Of a stretch of 64,000 nucleotides of DNA, positions 15,321 through 23,671 are shown piece after piece. Within the stretch, counting starts at the first letter, position 1, and each line of letters opens with the position of its first letter. The translations under genes were made by a program, and so were the position numbers. The notes below the pieces were generated by a model that did no database searches, was not told the DNA's origin, and saw only the letters and a list, made by a program, of their open reading frames with translations. The stretch comes from Acetobacteraceae bacterium (GTDB taxonomy: Bacteria; Pseudomonadota; Alphaproteobacteria; Acetobacterales; Acetobacteraceae), in contig JAIYDD010000189.1 in assembly GCA_027487675.1 (NCBI GenBank), forward strand, positions 21,914 through 85,913. The letters run 5' to 3'.

Positions 15321-17105
15321 TCACCGGCGCTTCCGGGAGCCGCGCGCCTTCACGGAGTTCGCAAGCGGCAATTCTGCCTGAGAGACGGGGGTGGGCGGCG
15401 GTGCCTTGGCGGCAAGCCGGCCGGGAAATCCCGGGCCTGGTCCCCATTCGACCTTCGGCCCACGGGTCTGTGCTGAGATCCGCTGAACGAGACCCCTGGC
15501 GGACAGGTCGGAGAGGATGTCGCGTGCCTTGAACACGCCGACGTCGAACATGTTCTGCAGCGTCCTGTTGGTGATGCGGCCGTATTCGCGCAGATGCGCG
15601 ATGACCTTCCGGTCGGTCTCGTCCTCGGTCCGGCGGTTGTAGGCGACCGCGGCGCCAAGGCGCTGCAGCGTGCCGCCGCGCAGGCGGAAGGCTGGGCTGG
15701 CCCTTGCCGCGGTGGAGCGCGTGGGCTCCAGCAATCCCACCGCATCGCCGGCCAGCCGCCGCAGGATGAGTGCGGCCTCGCGGACCGGCTTCTGCAGCAG
15801 CGGTGCGGCCTGCTCCGCCGTTAGCGTCCGCGCGGTGCAGAAGCGGTGCAGCAGCAGCATGGTGTCGGTGTCCTCCTGCTCCTCCGCCGGCAGCTGGGCG
15901 ACGAAGCGCGCGATGCTGGTGTCGGGGGCGCCACCTGCGAAGGCAACCCGGACGGCGTCGAAATGGCCCTCGATGCCAGGCACCTGCTTCCCGCTGCGGA
16001 TCGCGGAGCGGTACATGCGGTCGACGCCGCGTCCGGTCTCCTCGGCGAGGCCGAGCAGCCGCGCCGCCTTCGCCAGCGCCGGGTTCCGCGGATGGGACGT
16101 GATGGTCAGGATGTTCTCCGGCGTGACGCCGGCGACAAGCGGGCCGGGCGACACGACGGAGAGGATCTCCGGCGCATGGTCGACCGTGATGACGCCCGCG
16201 ACGCGCCAGTCGCGATGGCAGATGGCATTCGACAGCGCCTCCCGCACCGCATCCTGCGGGAAGTCCTCGATAACGATCTGCTGGCCGCTGGGCAGGGTGA
16301 GCGGGGTGGTGTTCTGGCGTGCGGCGACCAGGTCGAGGGTCCGCTGCACGGCGCTGACCAGGGGAAAGCCGGGACGCTGGGTCGTCCGCGGCTCGCCGCC
16401 CGGTTTCTGGCGATACTGGTAGAGCATCGCGTCGGGCGCTGCCCCGGGCGCCGAGCAGAACAGCAGCTCTCCGGCCCGCGTCAGCGCGTCGCGCCCGATG
16501 AGGACGCCGAGCGCCGATAGCATGTCCTCGTCGCTCAGCTCGGCCAGGCGCTGCCGTTCGTCGCGCTGGTTGCGCAGCAGGGCGCGCGCCGCGGCGAAGG
16601 CATCGGGCGGGATGTCGGCGATGTTGCGCGAGGACGCCTCCGCCGACCAGTCGTAGCCGCGGCGCTCATCGGCGAGCCTTGCCACCTCGGGCGGCGTGAG
16701 CGGCTTGCAGTCCCGGTTGACCCTCTGCCAGGAGCGACCGCTGCGGTCGGCGTGAACGGTTGCGCTGGGGCGGATTGTCACGAGCAGCAGCCTGGCGGGC
16801 GTCGTCCGGGTCTCGACCTCGACCAGCAGGCGGGGATCCGTCCGTTCGTGGATACGCTGCCGGACCGCCTCGGCATCCAGCTTCGTTCCGGTGAAGGCGG
16901 CCGGGCCGCCGAGCTTGTCGCAGACCCCGACCACCACGGTGCCGCCCGCCGCATTCGCGAAGCAGACCGCCGCCCTGACCAGCGCGTCCTCGAGTTCCGA
17001 TGCGTTGCCCCGGTCCTCCTTGAAGTCGAGGACCCCACTTTCGCAATCGGCCGCAATCCCTCCCTGGAGAATGCGGGCAAGCGCGGCGTCGATGGTCCTG
17101 TCCAT
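15321..17105 (-). CDS. AlbA_2 (Schlafen-like) and HATPase domain protein
   Basis: 594 residues from the ATG at 17105. The N-terminal AlbA_2/Schlafen DNA-binding domain shows LDFKEDRG, then ANAAGGTVVVGVCDK and TIRPSATVH. The middle is the COG2865-type ATP-binding helicase-like domain with DAVREALSNAICHRDW and NPALAKAARLLGLAEETGRGVDRM. The C-terminus has a winged-helix segment (VIAHLREYGRITNRTLQNMFDVG) and a basic tail. Proteins of this type are transcription regulators or accessory genes; some occur in defence islands. The ORF-track start at 17159 would place the GTTTGA operator array inside the gene, so it is rejected. Confidence 0.85.
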   Translation of the reverse strand: MDRTIDAALARILQGGIAADCESGVLDFKEDRGNASELEDALVRAAVCFANAAGGTVVVGVCDKLGGPAAFTGTKLDAEAVRQRIHERTDPRLLVEVETRTTPARLLLVTIRPSATVHADRSGRSWQRVNRDCKPLTPPEVARLADERRGYDWSAEASSRNIADIPPDAFAAARALLRNQRDERQRLAELSDEDMLSALGVLIGRDALTRAGELLFCSAPGAAPDAMLYQYRQKPGGEPRTTQRPGFPLVSAVQRTLDLVAARQNTTPLTLPSGQQIVIEDFPQDAVREALSNAICHRDWRVAGVITVDHAPEILSVVSPGPLVAGVTPENILTITSHPRNPALAKAARLLGLAEETGRGVDRMYRSAIRSGKQVPGIEGHFDAVRVAFAGGAPDTSIARFVAQLPAEEQEDTDTMLLLHRFCTARTLTAEQAAPLLQKPVREAALILRRLAGDAVGLLEPTRSTAARASPAFRLRGGTLQRLGAAVAYNRRTEDETDRKVIAHLREYGRITNRTLQNMFDVGVFKARDILSDLSARGLVQRISAQTRGPKVEWGPGPGFPGRLAAKAPPPTPVSQAELPLANSVKARGSRKRR

Positions 17106-17110
17106 GGCAG

Positions 17111-17171
17111 CAGTTTGAGCCGAGTTTGACCCCAAACTCAAGTTTGTGGTCAAGATCAAACTCGCCTCAAA
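17111..17171. promoter_or_regulatory. GTTTGA/TCAAAC operator cluster
   Basis: Six copies of GTTTGA or its complement in 60 bases just before the AlbA_2 gene, including the palindrome GAGTTTGACCCCAAACTC (17122-17139) and a looser pair AGTTTG...ATCAAACTC (17142-17163). The patch is clearly richer in A and T than its surroundings. The likely ligand is the winged helix of the gene itself (autoregulation), by inference. Confidence 0.65.
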
Positions 17172-17186
17172 CCCGGAGCGGACGCC

Positions 17187-19184
17187 CTATCCCCGCGCCT
17201 CCGCCCTGGTCCCCGCCGCCACCTGCGGCGGCAGCAGCGGCAGCAGCCGTTCCAGGTCCTTCTCCGCCCGGCAGGCCAGGTAGCGCGGCGGCTCCTCCGG
17301 TCCCGCCGCGCCCAGCGGGAAGGCGATCAGCCCGATGTCGCCATAGACCCGCAGCAGCCCGTCCCCGATCCCCCAGAAGGCCGGGTCCACGCCCTCGCGC
17401 TCGCAGATGTCGCGGAAGCGCCAGATGGCGGAGACGCGGTCCCGCTCCTCCCCGCCCGGATCGCCGAGGCCGAGCCAGACGCCGTCGCGCCGGATGAAGG
17501 CGAAGCCCGCCTTGCCGCCCTCCCCGAACACCGCGCCGTCCGCCGCCTCCGGCGCCGCGGCGCCCAGCGCGCGCAGCCGGGCGCGGACCTCCGGCCCCCA
17601 GGGCTCGGGCCGGAGGCGCGCCGGGCGCAGCAGGCGCAGCATGCCCGCCAGCAGGAACACCGCCGCCAGGCCCACCGCGAAGCGCAGGCTGTCCGGGGCG
17701 AGGGGGGAGAAGACCACCTCGTACCACCCTTCCTCCGCCACCCGCCCGCCATAGGAGACCATCGCCAGCAGCAGCCCGCAGGCGCCCACCACCGCCAGCG
17801 GCACCAGCGTCTGCGGCGCCAGCGGTTCGCGCATCAGCCGCGCGTCGCGGTAGAAGGCGCGGCGCATCGCCGCCAGCAGCAGCGCCACCAGCAGGAACAG
17901 CCCGGTCAGCCACCAGGGGTCGCCGCGCAGCCCGCAGATCACCGCGCCGTTCAGCAGCAGCAGGATCCCCATTCCCCAGGCGAGCGTCAGCCGCCGCATC
18001 AGCCCATAGGCCATCACCAGCAGCAGCGAGCCGACGATGGAGGCCGCGAAGGCCGAAGCGACCGCCGCCTCGTACCCCGCCCAGTCCGGCAGGGTGCTGC
18101 TGCGCAGCGGCAGCGCGCCGAGGAACAGCAGCACCGTGCCGCCCAGCCCGACCAGCCCGGCGATCGCCGGCACTTCCAGCGCATCCGCCACCCCCTGCTC
18201 GGCGCGGAAGCGCCCCGCGGCGCGGCGGCGCTGCGCGATCTCGAAGCCGGCGAACAGCATGCCGGCCAGGAACAGCGGCACGATGTAGTAGTAGAGGCGG
18301 AACAGCAGCAGCGCGCCCACCACCTCGGCCGCCGGTAGCCAGGGCTGCAGCCCGATCAGGATCGCGGTGTCGAACACGCCGATGCCGCCGGGCAGGCTGG
18401 CGGCGATGCCGGCGACATAGGCCGCGATGTAGATGCCGAGGAAATGCAGGAAGGTCAGCCCCTCGGCCGGCGGCAGCAGCGCGTAGAAGATCGCCGCCGT
18501 CACCGCGACATCGACGCTGGCCAGCGCCGTCTGCGCCAGCGCCATGCGGAAGCCCGGCAGGTCGATGTGGTGGCCGAACAGCACGACGTGGCTGCGGATG
18601 CGCGACATGGTGATGTAGGCGATCACCAGCGCCCACATGAGGAGACCGATGCCGCGCATCAGCCAGTGCGGCACGTGGTTGCCGAGGCCGGGGATCACTT
18701 CCGGCTCCACCACCAGCACCAGGCCGCCGAGCGCCAGGCCGCCCAGCCCGAAGGTCAGGCTGGTGAAGGCCACCACCTTGGCGATCGCCAGCGGCGGCAG
18801 CCCCCAGGCGGCGTAGAAGCGGTAGCGCACCGCCGCGCCCGAGACCGCCGCGAAGCCCAAATTGTGCGCCAGCGTATAGGCGCAGAAGGACGCCAGCGAG
18901 GTGCGCGCATAGCTGACCGGATGGCCCGCATAGACGCTGCCCAGCCGGTCGTAGATGGTCAGCACGCCATAGGCGAGCAGCGTCCAGCCCGCCGCCATCC
19001 ACAGCGCGGAAGACGGGATCTCGGCCATCGCGCGCTGGATGTCGGCCAGCGACAGGCCGCGGAATTCGCGGAACACCACGAAGACGGCGGCGACCAGCAG
19101 CAGCAGGCCGAACACCGTCATGCCGTGCCTGCGCAGCAGCGGCCAGAGACGCTGGCGCAGCGACGGGGGGGCGTCGCCGCTCAC
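17187..19184 (-). CDS. MprF-like lysylphosphatidylglycerol flippase, short C-terminus
   Basis: 665 residues. About 520 N-terminal residues form some 14 membrane helices of the LPG_synthase_TM family, with YDRLGSVYAGHPVSY and ASLPGGIGVFDTAIL as family blocks. The cytosolic part has only about 145 residues: GKAGFAFIRRDGVWLGLGDP, then VSAIWRFRDICEREGVDPAFW and LRVYGDIGLIAFPLG, the first half of the MprF synthase domain. The second GNAT half that normally aminoacylates phosphatidylglycerol is absent. Start is GTG 19184. It lies 64 bases downstream of LysRS on the same strand, which would supply Lys-tRNA. Whether it still synthesises LPG or only flips lipid is open. Confidence 0.82.
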   Translation of the reverse strand: MSGDAPPSLRQRLWPLLRRHGMTVFGLLLLVAAVFVVFREFRGLSLADIQRAMAEIPSSALWMAAGWTLLAYGVLTIYDRLGSVYAGHPVSYARTSLASFCAYTLAHNLGFAAVSGAAVRYRFYAAWGLPPLAIAKVVAFTSLTFGLGGLALGGLVLVVEPEVIPGLGNHVPHWLMRGIGLLMWALVIAYITMSRIRSHVVLFGHHIDLPGFRMALAQTALASVDVAVTAAIFYALLPPAEGLTFLHFLGIYIAAYVAGIAASLPGGIGVFDTAILIGLQPWLPAAEVVGALLLFRLYYYIVPLFLAGMLFAGFEIAQRRRAAGRFRAEQGVADALEVPAIAGLVGLGGTVLLFLGALPLRSSTLPDWAGYEAAVASAFAASIVGSLLLVMAYGLMRRLTLAWGMGILLLLNGAVICGLRGDPWWLTGLFLLVALLLAAMRRAFYRDARLMREPLAPQTLVPLAVVGACGLLLAMVSYGGRVAEEGWYEVVFSPLAPDSLRFAVGLAAVFLLAGMLRLLRPARLRPEPWGPEVRARLRALGAAAPEAADGAVFGEGGKAGFAFIRRDGVWLGLGDPGGEERDRVSAIWRFRDICEREGVDPAFWGIGDGLLRVYGDIGLIAFPLGAAGPEEPPRYLACRAEKDLERLLPLLPPQVAAGTRAEARG

Positions 19185-19248
19185 GCGCGGCCGCTCATGC
19201 CGGCGGACGCCTTCTTCGGCCGCGGCTCGCTCCGCCAGCGCGGCGCCA

Positions 19249-20961
19249 TCATGCGGCGGCGTCGCGCGCCAGCGCGCCCTCGATCAGCGCGATCGTGCCG
19301 GCGATGCCGTAGAGGGCCACGAAGCCGCCGAAGCGCGGGCCTTCCGGCTGGCCGAGCAGCACCTGGTAGAGCGCATCGAACCAGGCGCGCGACACGCCGG
19401 GGCGGCCGCCATCCTTGGCCGGCGTCAGGAAGGGCTCGCGCCGCCCGGCATCGTAGACCAGGTCCTGGATGGCGCGGGCGCGGGCTTCCGCCGGCATCGC
19501 TTCCAGGTCCTGCAGGCGCTCGCGCAGCGACGCGGCCAGCGCGAGCATCGCCTCGGCCTCGGCCGGCGTCGCGGCGCGGTGCTGCTTCTGCGGCAGCACG
19601 CGGTCGCGGTAGTAGGCCACCGCATGGTCCACCAGGCGGGCCAGCATCGGGTGGCTCTCGGCCGTCAGGCCCGGCGCGTAGCGGTGCAGGAAGCCCCACA
19701 GCATCTGCGCGTTGTCCGCGTTGATCACGCTGGCCAGGTTCTGCAGCATGGTGAAGGACACCGGCGAGCCCGGGTCGTGCGTGGCGTCGCCCAGGATGTG
19801 CCAGGCCGGGTTCTCCGCCATGGCGCGCCGCACCTCGTCCGCCGCGTGGAACGTCTCGCGGTGCTCGTCGCTGGTGATGTCGCCGTCGTGGCCCGCGGCG
19901 AACCGCGCGAGATGGCCGCGGTGGCGGTTGAGCCGGTCGAGGTTCTGGAGGAAGTCGTCCACCGCGCGCGGGATCACGTCGAAGAACAGCCGCTTCGCCC
20001 GCCCCGGCTGGTTGTACATGAACTGGGAGAGCGATTCCGGCGGGCCGTAGTGCAGCCATTCCTCGATGGTCATGCCGTTGCCCTTGGACTTGCTGATCTT
20101 GCCGCCGTCCTCGTCCAGGAAGTGCTCGTAGGTGAAGCCCACCGGCGGCTCCCCGCCCAGCACGCGGCAGATCTGCGAGGACAGCCGCACGCTGTCGATC
20201 AGGTCCTTGCCCGACATCTCGTAGTCCACGCCGAGCGCATACCAGCGCAGCGCCCAGTCGGCCTTCCACTGCGCCTTGCAATGGCCGCCGGTGATGCGCG
20301 TGCCGAAGCGTTCCCCGGTCGCGGGATCGACCCACACCAGCAGGTCGTCCGCCGGCCGCACCTCCTCCATCGGCACCTGCATGACGACGCCGGTCTTCGG
20401 GTGGATCGGCAGGAAGGGGGAATAGGTGGCGCGGCGGTCGGGGCCCAGCGTCGGCAGGATCACCGCCTTCACCTCCTCGTGCCGCTCCGCCATGCGCAGC
20501 AGCGCGGCGTCGAACCTGCCCGACCGGTAGTGGTCGGAAGCGGAGGCGAATTCGTAGTCGAAGCCGAAGCGGTCCAGGAAGGCGCGCAGCCTTGCGTTGT
20601 TGTGGTGCCCGAAGCTCTCATGCGTGCCGAAGGGGTCGGGGATGGCGGTGACCGGCTTGCCGAGATGCGTCGCCAGCATCTCCCGGTTGGGCAGGTTGTC
20701 GGGCACCTTGCGCAGCCCGTCCATGTCGTCGCTGAAGGCGATGAGGCGGGAGGGCAGGCCGGTCAGCTTCGTGAAGGCGTTGCGCACCCAGGTCGTGCGC
20801 GCGACCTCGCCGAAGGTTCCGATGTGCGGAAGGCCGGAGGGGCCATAGCCCGTCTCGAACAGCGCCGTGCCCTTGCCGGAGGCCGCGACCCGGGCGGCCA
20901 CCTTGCGGGCCTCCTCGAAGGGCCAGGCCCGGACGGCGGCGAAATCGGCGGGGTCGGACAT
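19249..20961 (-). CDS. lysK: lysyl-tRNA synthetase, class I
   Basis: 570 residues. Class I (archaeal-type) LysRS with HIGH-like [11 protein letters not shown] near residue 41, KMSKS-like KISKSKGN, and the family blocks [13 protein letters not shown] and HEHF-equivalent [11 protein letters not shown]. It charges tRNA-Lys in the cytoplasm. Most alphaproteobacteria use this class rather than class II, so it is presumably the housekeeping enzyme. The ATG at 20961 begins [20 protein letters not shown], the usual start. It is upstream of the MprF-like gene on the same strand, so the two may share a transcript. Confidence 0.95.
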   Translation of the reverse strand: MSDPADFAAVRAWPFEEARKVAARVAASGKGTALFETGYGPSGLPHIGTFGEVARTTWVRNAFTKLTGLPSRLIAFSDDMDGLRKVPDNLPNREMLATHLGKPVTAIPDPFGTHESFGHHNNARLRAFLDRFGFDYEFASASDHYRSGRFDAALLRMAERHEEVKAVILPTLGPDRRATYSPFLPIHPKTGVVMQVPMEEVRPADDLLVWVDPATGERFGTRITGGHCKAQWKADWALRWYALGVDYEMSGKDLIDSVRLSSQICRVLGGEPPVGFTYEHFLDEDGGKISKSKGNGMTIEEWLHYGPPESLSQFMYNQPGRAKRLFFDVIPRAVDDFLQNLDRLNRHRGHLARFAAGHDGDITSDEHRETFHAADEVRRAMAENPAWHILGDATHDPGSPVSFTMLQNLASVINADNAQMLWGFLHRYAPGLTAESHPMLARLVDHAVAYYRDRVLPQKQHRAATPAEAEAMLALAASLRERLQDLEAMPAEARARAIQDLVYDAGRREPFLTPAKDGGRPGVSRAWFDALYQVLLGQPEGPRFGGFVALYGIAGTIALIEGALARDAAA

Positions 20962-21143
20962 GGCGCGGGTCTGCTGCCTCTCTGCCGGGCGGATGGGGTG
21001 GACCGGCCTTATAGGTGTGCGGCCGGCCCGGCGCGACCCCGCCCGGCGGCCCGGGCGGGGCTGGCCCCCCGCCCGCGCATTTGGCCCGCGCGCCCGGTTT
21101 GCGCTATGGGCGAGGCTGGCCTGCAACATGGGAGCAGCCTCAG

Positions 21144-22154
21144 ATGCGTGTCGGCGTGATCGGCGCCACCGGTGCGGTGGGGAAGGAGCTGGTGGAGGTC
21201 CTCGGGAAGCGTCGCTTCCCGATGACGAAACTCCGCCTCTTCGCCTCGGGCCGCAGCGCGGGCACGCGCCTGCCGACACCTTTCGGCGAGACGGCGGTCG
21301 AGGAGTTCACGCCCGAGAAGGTGCGGGACCTGGACCTGGCGCTGCTCGCCGTCTCCGGCGATTTCGCCAAGGCGCATGCGCCGGGGATGGTCGCGGCCGG
21401 CGTGACGGTGGTGGACAATTCCTCCGCCTTCCGGCTGGACGCCGACGTGCCGCTGGTGGTGCCGGAGGTGAACGCCCATGCGCTCGGCACGTCGCGGCTG
21501 ATCGCCAACCCGAACTGCACGACGGCGATCCTGGTCGTGGCCCTCGCCCCGCTGCATGCCGCCTTCGGGCTGAAGCGCGTCATCGTCTCCACCTATCAGG
21601 CGACCAGCGGCGCCGGCGCCGAGGGCATGGCGGAGCTGGAGCGGGAGACGCGGCGCGTGCTGGTCGAGGGCGAGCCCGCCCGGGCCGAGGTCTTCGCCCA
21701 CCCGATCGCCTTCAACCTGATCCCGCACATCGATAGCTTCCAGCCCAACGGCTACACGCGGGAGGAAATGAAGGTCGTGTGGGAAACCCGGAAGATCATG
21801 GGCCTGCCCGACCTTCCCGTCTCCTGCACCGCCGTCCGCATCCCGACCATGCGCGTGCACGCGGAAGCCGTGACGATCGAGACCGAGCGCCCGGTCACGC
21901 CGGAAGCCGCGCGGGCGGTGCTGGCGCGCGCCGCGGGCATCCGCGTGGTGGATAACCCTGCGCAAAAACTCTACCCGATGCCGCTGACGGCGACCGGCCA
22001 GGATGATTGCGAGGTCGGCCGCATCCGCCAGAGCCTGGTCTTCGGCGACCATGGCCTGGACCTGTTCGTCTGTGGCGACCAGCTGCTGAAGGGCGCGGCG
22101 CTGAACGCGGTGCAGATCGCGGAGCGGGTGCCGGCGCTGAAGGCGGCCGCCTGA
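21144..22154 (+). CDS. asd: aspartate-semialdehyde dehydrogenase
   Basis: 336 residues. Makes aspartate semialdehyde from aspartyl phosphate with NADPH in the lysine, threonine and methionine pathways. N-terminal nucleotide loop [14 protein letters not shown], active-site cysteine C125 in ANPNCTTA, substrate-binding [10 protein letters not shown], and [10 protein letters not shown] near the C-terminus. The start at ATG 21144 puts the Rossmann strand at residue 2, as is normal. It is divergent from lysK; a GC-rich hairpin follows the stop. Confidence 0.96.
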   Translation: MRVGVIGATGAVGKELVEVLGKRRFPMTKLRLFASGRSAGTRLPTPFGETAVEEFTPEKVRDLDLALLAVSGDFAKAHAPGMVAAGVTVVDNSSAFRLDADVPLVVPEVNAHALGTSRLIANPNCTTAILVVALAPLHAAFGLKRVIVSTYQATSGAGAEGMAELERETRRVLVEGEPARAEVFAHPIAFNLIPHIDSFQPNGYTREEMKVVWETRKIMGLPDLPVSCTAVRIPTMRVHAEAVTIETERPVTPEAARAVLARAAGIRVVDNPAQKLYPMPLTATGQDDCEVGRIRQSLVFGDHGLDLFVCGDQLLKGAALNAVQIAERVPALKAAA

Positions 22155-22160
22155 CCTGCC

Positions 22161-22193
22161 GCGGCCTCCTGCCCCGGTCGGGGGAGGAGGCCG
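22161..22193 (+). terminator. hairpin after asd
   Basis: GCGGCCTCCTGCCCC pairs with GGGGAGGAGGCCGC, with one bulged base and a short loop, seven bases after the asd stop. There is no long T-run, so it may be a weak or Rho-assisted terminator. Confidence 0.55.
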
Positions 22194-22233
22194 CGCTTGC
22201 CTTCGCGGCCCGCCGCGCGCCACGCTGCAGGGC

Positions 22234-22638
22234 ATGACCCTCGCCTCCGCCATCCGGGATGACGGCGCGCGCCTCGCCGCGGCCTGCACGGCCTGCGGCG
22301 CCTGTGCCGCCGCCTGCCCGTCGCCGCCCTTCCTGGGCCGCCCCGTGACCGACCCGGTCGCCGCCGCCACCGGCCTCCGCGCCACCCTGCGCGGCGAGGC
22401 GCCGACGGCCGAGGGCATCGCCTGGATCGCCGACTGCACCCGCAGCGGGCAATGCGCCGCCGCCTGCCCGGAAGCGCTCGACGTGCCCTACATGATGCGC
22501 CTCGCGGGCATGCGCCTGCGCGGCGCGCTGGGCGAGGCGCCCGCCATCGCCGGCTCCGCCGACACCGGCTGGGCCGCGCGGGTCAAGGCTTTCGGCCGCC
22601 TGACCATGACCGAGGAGGAGCAGGCGCGATGGCTGTGA
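22234..22638 (+). CDS. HdrC-like 4Fe-4S ferredoxin-type subunit
   Basis: 134 residues with two four-cysteine clusters: CTACGACAAACPSPP near residues 18-31 and CTRSGQCAAACPEALDVPYMMR near 68-80. The CxxxxCxxxCPE..DVPYMM pattern is typical of HdrC/GlpC-type electron-transfer subunits. Its last 10 bases overlap the HdrB-like gene, so the two proteins are probably made as partners. It would pass electrons between a donor and the disulfide- or quinone-linked partner. The physiological redox couple is unknown. Confidence 0.82.
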   Translation: MTLASAIRDDGARLAAACTACGACAAACPSPPFLGRPVTDPVAAATGLRATLRGEAPTAEGIAWIADCTRSGQCAAACPEALDVPYMMRLAGMRLRGALGEAPAIAGSADTGWAARVKAFGRLTMTEEEQARWL

Positions 22639-23456
22639 CCTTCTGGTACGGCTGCAACATGACCCGCCATGGCGAGGTCATCCGCGCGACGCTGCGCCTG
22701 ATGCAGGCCGTTGGCATCACGGCGGAGGCCACCGGGGGGCCCGCCAGCTGCTGCGGCGCGCCCAAGGAACCGGATGCCCGCATCGCCGGTGCGATGGGCG
22801 CGCGCACCGTCGCGCAGTTCAACGCCAGCGGCACCGGCCATGTCGTGACCTGGTGCCCCACCTGCCACATGAACATGCAGGACGTGATGGCGCCCGCCAC
22901 GCCCACGAATTTCGAGACGCTGCACGTGACGGAGCTGCTGCACGCAAGCCGCGACGCGCTGCGCCCGCTGCTGACGCGCCACGTCCCGGCGCGGGTGCTG
23001 CTGCACCGGCACCTGGGCTTCGACGGCCGCGTGCCCGTCAACCGGCTGGTCGCCGACCTGCTGGCGCTGGTGCCGGGGCTGGAACTGGTGGAGCACGAGC
23101 TCGACCTGCCGGGCCATATGTGCTCCGCGCTGGCCGCGGTGCCGGGCGGGCTGGCGCAGGCGCAGCGCGCGACGCTGGCGGCGATGGCGGAGAGCGGCGC
23201 CGACACGCTCTGCACCATCTTCCACAGCTGCCACCGGGAGCTGGTCGGGCTGGAACAGGGCCGCGCCTTCCGCGTGGCGAACTGGGTCCATTTGCTGGCC
23301 GAGGCCGCCGGGTGGGACATCGCCGACGACTACAAGGCCTGGCGCAACGCCCCGGACCCGCGCGCCGCGGTTGGCGCCGACGGCCTGGCCTCGGTGGGGG
23401 AGGCGGTGTTCGACCGCCTGGTGGCGCCGGAGCTGCGCCGCCCGCGGCCGGTGTAG
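22629..23456 (+). CDS. HdrB-like CCG-domain protein
   Basis: 275 residues. One canonical CCG domain binds a non-cubane 4Fe-4S cluster: FWYGCNMTRHGE, then GGPASCCGAPKEP, then WCPTCHMNMQD, with the normal spacing. The second CCG domain is degenerate (LPGHMCSAL and IFHSCHREL keep single cysteines). HdrB-type subunits reduce heterodisulfides or act in related thiol or sulfur redox reactions. No HdrA, lipoate-binding or sulfurtransferase gene is next to it, so the context does not say which. The ATG at 22629 overlaps the HdrC-like gene. Confidence 0.82.
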   Translation: MAVTFWYGCNMTRHGEVIRATLRLMQAVGITAEATGGPASCCGAPKEPDARIAGAMGARTVAQFNASGTGHVVTWCPTCHMNMQDVMAPATPTNFETLHVTELLHASRDALRPLLTRHVPARVLLHRHLGFDGRVPVNRLVADLLALVPGLELVEHELDLPGHMCSALAAVPGGLAQAQRATLAAMAESGADTLCTIFHSCHRELVGLEQGRAFRVANWVHLLAEAAGWDIADDYKAWRNAPDPRAAVGADGLASVGEAVFDRLVAPELRRPRPV

Positions 23457-23671
23457 CCTCCCGCCTCTGCGGCTCGTCCGGCCGGCGCTCAAGCCGTTCA
23501 CCGGCAACGCCTTGCCCCCGGCAAGGCGATGGCGGCCGCCATCTGTGGCGGAAGCCCGTCCGGACAGGGCCTTGGCCCGGATCGTCGCTGCTCGCCCCGA
23601 TCCCCCTTTGTCGGCGCGCGCCGCCGGGGCCAGATTGTCGCCATGACCCGCACCCGCCCCGGCGCCGCGCG

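Noticed and set aside
22853-23671. N-terminal extension of the DinG helicase as drawn in the ORF track
   Set aside because: It would overlap the HdrB-like gene in another frame and has no protein-like pattern; the ATG at 23672 fits.
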